Source of the DNA: Thermoproteota archaeon
GTDB taxonomy: Archaea > Korarchaeota > Korarchaeia > Korarchaeales > Korarchaeaceae
DNA: 50,303 bases
Reading direction: 5' to 3'
NCBI GenBank assembly: GCA_027491735.1
Contig: JAOZGP010000028.1
Coordinates: forward strand, 1-50,303
Under the pieces are notes generated by a model. It was not told where the DNA came from. It made no database searches and was given only the letters and a program-made list of their open reading frames with translations. This document shows, piece by piece, positions 44,131-50,303 of the stretch. The position numbers were made by a program, and so were the translations under genes. Numbering within the stretch: the first letter of the stretch is position 1; every line of letters starts with the position of its first letter.

Positions 44131-44358
44131 GTGAGATATATTAAGGTGCACGTTAACGGGAACACCCTCATCGTGCCCCTCAACACGAGATGTGAGGATC
44201 TCATGAAGATCCTAAGGTTGAACAAAGAGGCTTATCTGCCTATAATTGAGAGGAAACCCCGTCCGGACGATTGCTATCTGAATGATGGCGATGAGATCCA
44301 TTTGATCAGAATAACAATCCACGAAGAGTCGGTGACTAAGGATGAGAAGGGTCTGTGA
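44131..44358 (+). CDS. MoaD/ThiS-like ubiquitin-fold protein without a C-terminal GG
   Basis: The 75 residues have the small beta-grasp pattern KVHVNGNTLIVPL, a helix (CEDLMKILRLN), YLPIIERKPRPDDCYLNDGDEIHLIRI. Sulfur-carrier Ubl proteins end in Gly-Gly; this one continues with about 15 charged residues and ends GL. It overlaps the TtuA-like gene by 17 bases, so the two are tightly coupled, which suggests a link to tRNA thiolation. The start is GTG 44131 (or GTG 44125). Confidence 0.7.
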   Translation: MRYIKVHVNGNTLIVPLNTRCEDLMKILRLNKEAYLPIIERKPRPDDCYLNDGDEIHLIRITIHEESVTKDEKGL

Positions 44359-45268
44359 TCTCTGTGGTTGTTCTGAAGCAGTAGTAACGTCGAGTTATGG
44401 TAAAGCTATGTGTAAAGATTGTCTTGAGAGATCTATCATCAGGAGGTCCTTTGCTGAGCTCAGGACAGGTATATCTGAAGGAGATCTTGTCGTAGTTGCA
44501 CTATCAGGAGGAAAGGATAGCTCCTTAGCCCTATGGTGCATTTACAAGTACAGAGAATTGAGCTCCGTTGAGTTCGCATTGAAGGCAGTCACTATAGATG
44601 AGGGAAGCCCGTACAGAAGACATGCCATAGAGGCAGCCAGATCGCTGTGCAAGGAACTGGAGGTGGAGCACGTGCTTGTCAACATGAGAGATTATCAAGG
44701 CATCTCGGTCTCCGACCTACTCCGCTTAGAACACTTACCCAATAAAAGAAGTATGTGCACCTACTGCGGTGTTCTCAGAAGGCAGACTCTGAACATCGTC
44801 GCTAGGAAGTTGGGAGCGAACAAGGTCGTAACAGGTCACAACTTAGATGATATCATACAGACCTTTTTCATGAACATGGTTCGTGGAGATGTCAACGCCC
44901 TGGCTAGGTTTCTCAGCAGGGCTACCCCTATAAGAGAGCTGATACCTAGGGTTCGACCACTTCTCATGATCAGGGAGAAGGAGATAGCTGCTTTTGTGGC
45001 TGCAAAAGGAATAACAGCTCATTTTGGCAAGTGCCCTATGGTCAGAGGAATGAGGATCCGGATGAGGAGGGCTCTAGACGAGCTTGAAGTTTCCAGTGTA
45101 GGTTTCAAGTCAAAGATCCTTCCCAACATGATAAAGATTCTTGATAAAGCTAGATCTGATCTGAGTATGAGACTGAACTTGCACGTCTGTGAGAGGTGTG
45201 GGGAGCCAAGTGCGGAGAGAATATGTAAGGCCTGCCAGCTCAAGATGGAGCTCAGAGGCCTCATCTGA
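44342..45268 (+). CDS. tRNA 2-thiolation enzyme of the TtuA/NcsA family
   Basis: TtuA/NcsA enzymes adenylate a tRNA uridine and replace oxygen with sulfur. The 308 residues show an N-terminal zinc site (CDLCGC...CKDC), the PP-loop SGGKDS (55-60), the cluster cysteines in CTYCG (139-143), TGHNLDDIIQTF, a third cysteine in GKCPMVRG and a C-terminal zinc site (CERCGE...CKAC). All elements of the iron-sulfur-dependent subgroup are present. The Ubl encoded just upstream is its probable partner. Confidence 0.9.
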   Translation: MRRVCDLCGCSEAVVTSSYGKAMCKDCLERSIIRRSFAELRTGISEGDLVVVALSGGKDSSLALWCIYKYRELSSVEFALKAVTIDEGSPYRRHAIEAARSLCKELEVEHVLVNMRDYQGISVSDLLRLEHLPNKRSMCTYCGVLRRQTLNIVARKLGANKVVTGHNLDDIIQTFFMNMVRGDVNALARFLSRATPIRELIPRVRPLLMIREKEIAAFVAAKGITAHFGKCPMVRGMRIRMRRALDELEVSSVGFKSKILPNMIKILDKARSDLSMRLNLHVCERCGEPSAERICKACQLKMELRGLI

Positions 45269-45316
45269 AATGAAGGCATATTTTTATTGAGATCCGATGA
45301 GATATGCTTGATCTTC

Positions 45317-46087
45317 ATGGTGTGGACTAACCTAGTAGAGCTCAAGAGACCGCAGAGAAGGACAGAGGTAGCAATAGCTGGCTTTCCTGGAGTAGCCAAC
45401 GTCGGTGGCCAAGTTCAATCGTATCTCAGAAGTAAGCTCAATGGAGAACCTATAGCTAGACTCTATTCTGAACATCTCCTCCTTCCAGGGAACGTGGCCG
45501 GGATCCTCATAGAGCCCAATGGGGAGTTTTCTCTCCCATCAATTGATTTTAATCTAGTAACGAATAAAAAAGGAGATCCTTTCATCTTAGTACACAGCCA
45601 CGTGCAACCTCTCCCATGGGGACAGCTGGAGATAGCACATCAATGTATAGATTACCTGGAAGGACTGGGAGTAAAGAGGATCGTGATAGTAACGGGGTTT
45701 GCCAAAAGCGAGGATGTAGGCAAGGTCCTGGTCTTTGGCAACGACCAGGAGATCGTTAGGAGGGTAAAAGAGGCAGGTGGCATTGAAAACAGGGAAATAA
45801 AGACGATAATAGGACTTGCCGGTGCCTTTCTGGCGACTGTAAAGAAAGTGGGAGGGATCAGTTTTGTCTCACTTACAGGAGTGGCGGAGGATTCCTCGTA
45901 CTACGATCCAAGAGCATCTAGATCCGTTCTTGAGATTCTCAACAAGGTGTTCGATCTCGGAGTTGACTTGAGAGACTTGGACGAGATCATAGAGCGTCTA
46001 GAGAAGATAAGGAGGAAAGTTTTAGAAGAACTGGAGTCCCAGCTTTCTAAACCAAGCGAAGAAGAGTCGCCAAGTTATGTGGGGTGA
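45317..46087 (+). CDS. PAC2 family protein (proteasome-assembly-chaperone-like)
   Basis: The 256-residue protein has AIAGFPGVANVGGQVQSYLRSKL, HVQPLPWGQLEIAHQCIDYLEGLGVKRIVIVTGF and GLAGAFLATVKKVGGISFVSLTG, all typical of PAC2/PbaA-PbaB proteins, plus a helical C-terminus. Archaeal members help proteasome assembly or bind its ends. A second member lies at 49104. ATG 45317 is chosen; the open frame extends 30 bases upstream. The PadR gene overlaps its end by 11 bases. Confidence 0.85.
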   Translation: MVWTNLVELKRPQRRTEVAIAGFPGVANVGGQVQSYLRSKLNGEPIARLYSEHLLLPGNVAGILIEPNGEFSLPSIDFNLVTNKKGDPFILVHSHVQPLPWGQLEIAHQCIDYLEGLGVKRIVIVTGFAKSEDVGKVLVFGNDQEIVRRVKEAGGIENREIKTIIGLAGAFLATVKKVGGISFVSLTGVAEDSSYYDPRASRSVLEILNKVFDLGVDLRDLDEIIERLEKIRRKVLEELESQLSKPSEEESPSYVG

Positions 46088-46421
46088 TAAAATTCCTCTG
46101 AATAGATTGAAGGAGAAACTCACGAAGGAAAATATGTGGCTTTATGTTCTCGCACTGCTCAAGGAAAGACCCCGGTATCCCTACGAGATAGCTGATGAGA
46201 TAGAGAAGAGGTTCGGATGGAGACCAGCTAGAGTGACTGCTTACATAGTCCTGAGGTCCTTGAGGTCCAAGGGATACGTTAAAATGGTTAAGAAGAGAGG
46301 AGATTTGGGCAAGATGCGTAATTACTTCGAGATAACAAAGAAGGGAGAGGACTCCTTCGAGAGAGGCTTGGAATTCATAAGAGAGACTTATCAGAAGCTC
46401 TCAGGGAGGAGCATTGAGTGA
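46077..46421 (+). CDS. PadR-type transcriptional regulator
   Basis: The 114-residue winged-helix protein has the PadR core: LYVLALLKERPRYPYEIADEIEKRFGW, TAYIVLRSLRSKGYVKMV and a YFEITKKGEDSF wing. There is a short C-terminal helix for dimerisation. It overlaps the PAC2 gene (11 bases) and the DUF354 gene (4 bases). It may control this operon, but no operator could be identified. Confidence 0.88.
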   Translation: MWGDKIPLNRLKEKLTKENMWLYVLALLKERPRYPYEIADEIEKRFGWRPARVTAYIVLRSLRSKGYVKMVKKRGDLGKMRNYFEITKKGEDSFERGLEFIRETYQKLSGRSIE

Positions 46422-47461
46422 GGGTCTGGCTTGATGCTCTCACCCCCAAACAGGCGAGGCTGATGACTTCCATTTATAGGGAGCTTCAGGAAGAACATGA
46501 GCTCCTAGTCACGTGCAGATCATATGCGGAAACTGAGGAGATGTTCTTGAAGTCAGGAGTGCAGTTCATCTCCTTAGGGGAGTACGGTGGAGGAGATCTC
46601 GCTGGAAAGCTAATCTCCTATGTAGAGCGTGCCCAAGCACTCCTAGAGATAGTCTCCAATTTTAACCCGGAGGTGCTGATCTCATTATCATCTCCAGAAG
46701 CAGTGCGTGTGGCTTTTGGGCTTGGAATTAAGATCTTCTCACTCAATGATACTCCTCATGCCGAGCATGTTTGTAGGTTAACTCTTCCTCTATCTGATAG
46801 GATCATCTTTCCGGAGGCCATACCCCCGGAACACCTCATACGTGCGGGGGCCTGTCCACCTGCGCTAATCCCCTACAAGGGGGTCGATGAGGTCGCCTGG
46901 ATGAAAAACGTTGAACCGTCGAAGGAGAGACCTTTTGGAGAGGATGTAGTCATCATAAGACCCGAGGAGTCCATGGCCTCCTATCTGAGAAGTGGGCTCC
47001 TAGGAGAGGTCGAGAAGGTGATCCCCATCTGCCTGAAGAAGGGTTATAGGGTCGTTGTGTTTCCGAGGTATCCCGAGCAAAGGAAGGTCTTCGTCAGAAG
47101 GTTTGGTGATTCGATAGCCGTGCCCGATCGCATCCCTGACCTAGCCCCCCACTATCACGGCTTCACCATGGTGATAACGGGGGGAGGCACTATGGCTCGA
47201 GAAGCTGCTCTGGCAGGAACACCGGCTATATCGATCTTCCCTCTCGACGTTAAACTCTATGTGAACGATTACCTCGCCGCGAAAGGCTTTCCCATTTGGA
47301 GGTTTAAATCAGGAGAGAAGGCCATACCTCTCATCGAGGAAATCCTGGATGACCCCAATAGTTTCAGAGTGGACGTCACAGATCTGTTGAACGAGATGGA
47401 GGATCCCTCCTCGATTGTGAGGAGGTTGTTGATGTATGAGGATTGCCGTGCTTGGAGTTAA
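46418..47461 (+). CDS. DUF354 protein, GT-B glycosyltransferase-like
   Basis: The 347 residues match the DUF354 family: MRVWLDALTPKQARLMTSI, a middle SLNDTPHAEHVCRLTLPLSDRIIFP, and the C-terminal GGGTMAREAALAGTPAIS, which resembles the nucleotide-sugar-binding half of GT-B enzymes such as UDP-GlcNAc epimerase. The substrate is unknown. The start is GTG 46418, overlapping the PadR stop. Confidence 0.8.
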   Translation: MRVWLDALTPKQARLMTSIYRELQEEHELLVTCRSYAETEEMFLKSGVQFISLGEYGGGDLAGKLISYVERAQALLEIVSNFNPEVLISLSSPEAVRVAFGLGIKIFSLNDTPHAEHVCRLTLPLSDRIIFPEAIPPEHLIRAGACPPALIPYKGVDEVAWMKNVEPSKERPFGEDVVIIRPEESMASYLRSGLLGEVEKVIPICLKKGYRVVVFPRYPEQRKVFVRRFGDSIAVPDRIPDLAPHYHGFTMVITGGGTMAREAALAGTPAISIFPLDVKLYVNDYLAAKGFPIWRFKSGEKAIPLIEEILDDPNSFRVDVTDLLNEMEDPSSIVRRLLMYEDCRAWS

Positions 47462-47774
47462 ACAAGAGCTTCTTGAGGGGATACCCGACCTCTCACTTGA
47501 GCATCTACCTGAAAGAGTTAGTGAGCTTGGAAGATCGATATGGGATGTTGATCTGGTGGTGGTTGAGGGAGCTCATCCTGATGCTAGCCTGATAGCTTTC
47601 ATATCCAAAATAGTTGGAAAGAAAGTTGTTTGCATTGGAAAACCTGGTTCAAGGATTCTAAGAGATCTCACAGATTTCATAGTCACCGAGGATCAGGTGA
47701 CAGATCTCCTGAGGAAGATTGCATCCGACAGCATTGCCAGTGGATCTGCGACGTCACAGACCTCAGGATTGTAG
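47436..47774 (+). CDS. Small uncharacterised Rossmann-like protein
   Basis: The 112 residues show alternating strands and helices (RIAVLGVKQELLEG, DLVVVEGAHPDASLIAFISKIVGKKVVCIGKPG, DFIVTEDQVTDLL). No family is recognised. It overlaps the end of the DUF354 gene by 26 bases, with GAGGAGG before its ATG. Its last 82 bases overlap the convergent flavoprotein gene, and the Ser-rich tail is probably not conserved. Confidence 0.55.
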   Translation: MRIAVLGVKQELLEGIPDLSLEHLPERVSELGRSIWDVDLVVVEGAHPDASLIAFISKIVGKKVVCIGKPGSRILRDLTDFIVTEDQVTDLLRKIASDSIASGSATSQTSGL

Positions 47775-49012
47775 GGAAGGGGTATCTTCCTGAGGTCTTG
47801 CAACCTCATCCTGTTCACTATGGCCAAGGTGAGCATCGCCACCCTGTCCCTCACCCCTCTTTTTCCGAAGACCTGTCCACCCAGTATCCTTCCCATGGAA
47901 TCGGTCACTAGCCAAAGCACGAGTCGATCCCTTCCCTCCATATAACGTGGTAGATCCGATGCCGCTATTCTAAAGGTCGCATGGGTTATTCCAAGTCTCT
48001 CCGCTAGAGAAGCAGTGAGACCAACTCCTCCGAGCAGGTACTTCCCTACGGAAACTATGAAAGGGCTCACAGCTCCTTCATACCTCGTGAACCTCCCTAT
48101 GCAGTTTTGTCCAGCTATTTTTCCCTGAACCATCGCTGTAGAGGCCAATCCTGTCGTTGTAGGCCTTCCTGTTATGAAATCTTTGACCTCTGCTACATCT
48201 CCAGCTGCGAGCACTTGCTTAGAGCTCGTGTAGAAATACTCGTCCACAACTACGCCACCGGTAACCCCTACCTTCAAGCCGGCTTTTTCAGCTAGGGTGG
48301 AGTTTGGTCTAGCTCCCGTTACCACAATCACCGTGTCGGCCTCGTATCTAGCATTGCCACCGATCACCTCTGAAACTCTTCCAGATCGACCGATAATTGA
48401 TCGAAGTGGTGTCTTCACGCGGACCTTCACTTCGAGGGAGGAGAGCGTCTTCGCTGCTAAGGAAGCTATGGGTGGATCAATTTTCCCGGGCATTAATTGA
48501 TCCTCCATCTCAAGCAGGGTTACATCCTTGCCGGTATGTGCTAGCTCTGCAGATACCTCTATTCCGGTAGCACTACCACCGACCACAACTATTTTGTCCC
48601 CCATGATTCCGAGGAGGTGTTCCACGCTCTCCACATCCCACACTGTTCCAACCCCCTCGAGGTCGAGCCCCTCCACCTGGGGGAATGTGGGTTTGAGTCC
48701 TGTAGAGATTATGAGTTTGTCGAAGTCCAAGGACTCTAGATCCCCTCTCCTTTCGTAGGTAACCTTCTTCCGATCGAGGTTCACTGATATCACGTTGGAT
48801 TCCGTTCTAACCTCAACTCCCGGCCAAGGCCTTCTTTCCACCACATCGTCCAGATCTAAACGTCCGCTCAGAACCATGGGAAGTGAACAGGGGTGATATA
48901 TAGGGTATCTATGCCTTTCGAGGACTATAACCTCCGCCTCACGGGAGAGCTTTCTTATTGTGGAGGCCGCAGTCTGTCCGGCCGTACCATATCCGATGAC
49001 CAGAAACCTCAT
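47693..49012 (-). CDS. CoA-disulfide-reductase/NADH-oxidase-like flavoprotein
   Basis: The 439-residue pyridine-nucleotide flavoprotein has the FAD motif VIGYGTAGQTAAS, a single redox-type Cys42 in YHPCSLP, the NAD motif VVVGGSATGIEVSAEL, the ATG-like TGARPN, and AAGDVAEVKDFITG. The single cysteine after the first FAD motif is that of CoA-disulfide reductases, NADH oxidases and NADH-dependent persulfide reductases. Which of these it is cannot be told from sequence. Confidence 0.85.
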   Translation of the reverse strand: MRFLVIGYGTAGQTAASTIRKLSREAEVIVLERHRYPIYHPCSLPMVLSGRLDLDDVVERRPWPGVEVRTESNVISVNLDRKKVTYERRGDLESLDFDKLIISTGLKPTFPQVEGLDLEGVGTVWDVESVEHLLGIMGDKIVVVGGSATGIEVSAELAHTGKDVTLLEMEDQLMPGKIDPPIASLAAKTLSSLEVKVRVKTPLRSIIGRSGRVSEVIGGNARYEADTVIVVTGARPNSTLAEKAGLKVGVTGGVVVDEYFYTSSKQVLAAGDVAEVKDFITGRPTTTGLASTAMVQGKIAGQNCIGRFTRYEGAVSPFIVSVGKYLLGGVGLTASLAERLGITHATFRIAASDLPRYMEGRDRLVLWLVTDSMGRILGGQVFGKRGVRDRVAMLTLAIVNRMRLQDLRKIPLPYNPEVCDVADPLAMLSDAIFLRRSVT

Positions 49013-49060
49013 AGTTTATTCAGGACCGGAATCTGTTTTAACCTTGATCACCGCCCAGAA

Positions 49061-49070
49061 ACCTTTATAG
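49061..49070 (+). promoter_or_regulatory. TATA-like box of the second PAC2 gene
   Basis: CCTTTATAGA lies about 38 bases before the ATG at 49104; AGGTGA at 49092-49097 is the ribosome-binding site. Confidence 0.4.
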
Positions 49071-49103
49071 AGCATAACAGGAGAGACCTCTAGGTGACTC
49101 TGG

Positions 49104-49874
49104 ATGCCGTTAACAAGACTTGTGGAGATAAAGCGTCCAGATATCGGAGCTCCAGTCCTGATACAGGGCGTGCCAGGCTTGGGATTGGTGAGCCGAATAG
49201 CTGTAGGACATCTTGTGGAGGAGCTGAAAGCCGAGAAGGTTGCTGAGATATACAGTGATTGGATAACCCTTCCCGACGGCTCGCTGGGAGTTAAGATCGA
49301 GAAGGAAGATATCAAAGTGCCTATATATGAGATCTACCACTCGAAACATGAGGATAAAGATTTCCTACTCGTTTTATCCGATTCTCAGCCCCTCCCCACG
49401 GGACAATATGAGGTAGCTAACCTCCTGCTCGATTACGCCGAGAGGTTCGATGTTAAACTGGTTATAACCCTCGGCGGATATGTTCCGGAGAGTGAGGAAG
49501 TTGAAGGCGTGTTCGCTACGTCCTACGATGAGAGGTTATTTGAAGAGCTGGAGCCTCTAGGTGTCAAAAGGCTCCAGGAGGGCTACGTTACAGGTGGGGC
49601 AGGCGTTCTGGTGGGACTAGCTAAGGTAAGAGGAATTCCAAGTGTATGTATATTGGCGACCACGGGGGGCTCTCTCCCTGACCCAGATTCATCCATCAGG
49701 GTGCTCAGGGTTCTTGAGTCGTGGTTGCAGATAAAAGTGGATTACCATAAGCTAGAGGAGATAAGGGATGCCATAAAGCGAAGCACGATTGAGGAGGAGC
49801 CCAAGAGTGACATATTGGAGAAACTGCAGAAAATACGAGAGAAAGAGGAAAGAGGCGTACCTTACCATCTATAA
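49104..49874 (+). CDS. PAC2 family protein, second copy
   Basis: The 256 residues begin TRLVEIKRPDIGAPVLIQGVPGLGLVSRIAVGHLVEEL and include SDSQPLPTGQYEVANLLLDYAERFDVKLVITLGGY and VTGGAGVLVGLAKVRGIPSVCILATTG, with a charged helical tail. It is clearly related to, but diverged from, the PAC2 protein at 45317; both begin with LVE(I/L)KRP. Archaea often have two such paralogues, PbaA-like and PbaB-like, that work as different complexes. Confidence 0.87.
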   Translation: MPLTRLVEIKRPDIGAPVLIQGVPGLGLVSRIAVGHLVEELKAEKVAEIYSDWITLPDGSLGVKIEKEDIKVPIYEIYHSKHEDKDFLLVLSDSQPLPTGQYEVANLLLDYAERFDVKLVITLGGYVPESEEVEGVFATSYDERLFEELEPLGVKRLQEGYVTGGAGVLVGLAKVRGIPSVCILATTGGSLPDPDSSIRVLRVLESWLQIKVDYHKLEEIRDAIKRSTIEEEPKSDILEKLQKIREKEERGVPYHL

Positions 49875-50303
49875 GTTTGTCAGGCGACGCCCCTCGGTGC
49901 ATGAGACCTCCGACATGAAGGTCTGCGAGGTCGGGCCTTAGATAGGGCCTCACGCCTCGAACTCATCAGCCCTCCGGTTCTGTCGAAAACCTGACATCCC
50001 TGTTGAGGGACGCGGGATGTGATCTGTTGGAGGGAGGGGGTATCTGGCACCTCCTCTATGCAGTCCTTCGAGGTCTTACAAGCAGCAAGAAGATGAGGGG
50101 TTCGACGTAGTGCTGTTGGTGGAGGGGAAGCCTCCGATCTAGTTGCCCACAATCTCCGCAAAGTTAGTAAGAAAGGGCCTTCGAGGGAAACGAAGACCAT
50201 CATATCTCCCCTCAAGCCCAGTGGGGCTTGAGACCCACACGCCGGGGGTCGCACCACTGACCACACCTCAGGGCATGTGAAAAAAGCTGCATTGCTCGAA
50301 GGC
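49875..50303. other. GC-rich stretch with hairpins, no supported gene
   Basis: The only long frame (minus, 49880-50266) is Arg/Pro/Ser-rich and shows no domain, as expected of chance frames in GC-rich DNA. A perfect 9-base-pair hairpin, CTCAAGCCC-AGTG-GGGCTTGAG, spans 50211-50232, and a weaker one with a GGCCT...AGGGCC stem lies near 49934-49950. The stretch could be a structured RNA or an insertion-sequence relic. It runs off the right edge. Confidence 0.35.

Noticed and set aside
49880..50266. 128-codon minus-strand open frame
   Set aside because: Its Arg/Pro/Ser-rich composition and lack of any motif fit a chance frame in GC-rich DNA.
1..50303. CRISPR arrays, rRNA genes, complete insertion sequences
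   Set aside because: No spaced direct repeats, no rRNA sequence and no intact transposase were seen on either strand.

Overview
The window comes from an archaeon, most likely a thermophile of the TACK group and plausibly Korarchaeota. An archaeal histone, ribosomal protein S25e, L12/P1 followed directly by alaS, RadA, dtdA, inositol-phosphate synthase, tetraether lipid synthase and geranylgeranyl reductase, an archaeal-type Ubl/TtuA pair and two PAC2 proteins all point to Archaea. S25e plus the L12-alaS order favours TACK over Euryarchaeota, and the histone argues against most Crenarchaeota. The assignment to a phylum is inference. Genes are tightly packed, Shine-Dalgarno-like GGAGG/GGTGA boxes and non-ATG starts are common, and several TATA boxes sit about 25 bases before the start codon, suggesting leaderless mRNAs.

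Layout. 1-844 (minus) is a broken orc1/cdc6 initiator gene joined in frame to a family-B DNA polymerase fragment. 1175-8250 carries a PUA protein, an ADP-forming acyl-CoA synthetase alpha subunit, indolepyruvate oxidoreductase (iorAB), ABCE1 and a membrane protein. 8243-11827 (minus) holds thyX, dcd, ino1 and two small genes. 11872-12320 is a tnpB relic. 12390-18658 contains a class III aminotransferase, an uncharacterised pair of membrane proteins, and a tetraether-synthase/geranylgeranyl-reductase operon. 18794-23801 contains a UPF0173 hydrolase, a SpeD homologue without its pyruvoyl serine, a MiaB-like methylthiotransferase, dtdA, a PAP2-like membrane protein and an Mrp ATPase. 23928-25049 has tRNA-Arg(TCG), a GC-rich gap with a structured hairpin, and the histone gene.

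25050-34278 holds a TIM-barrel-like protein with an MFS/DUF47 fusion, a creatininase with a cyclic-diphosphoglycerate-synthetase-like GTPase, thiL, S25e with a cyclophilin-like protein, a coiled-coil protein, a CoA-binding protein and an M50 membrane protease. 34391-43397 holds an acetyltransferase, a TusA-like protein, ahcY, L12, alaS, a DUF434 protein, mtnA, a 2-hydroxyacid dehydrogenase and radA. 43405-49874 holds a hexapeptide acyltransferase, a Ubl-TtuA-PAC2-PadR-DUF354 gene string, a CoA-disulfide-reductase-like flavoprotein and a second PAC2 gene. 49875-50303 is GC-rich with no convincing gene.

Functionally, acd-alpha with iorAB fits peptide/amino-acid fermentation. dcd with thyX makes dTMP. 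ino1, tes and the reductase serve archaeal lipids. ahcY, mtnA and the SpeD-like protein touch S-adenosylmethionine turnover. The most notable points are the SpeD homologue lacking Ser63 and Cys83, the MFS-DUF47 fusion, the ThyX with a degenerate second copy, the Orc1/Cdc6-PolB chimera, the Ubl without a C-terminal GG, a membrane-anchored protein resembling a HerA-type ATPase without its P-loop, and six convergent gene pairs that overlap at their 3' ends by 8 to 177 bp.
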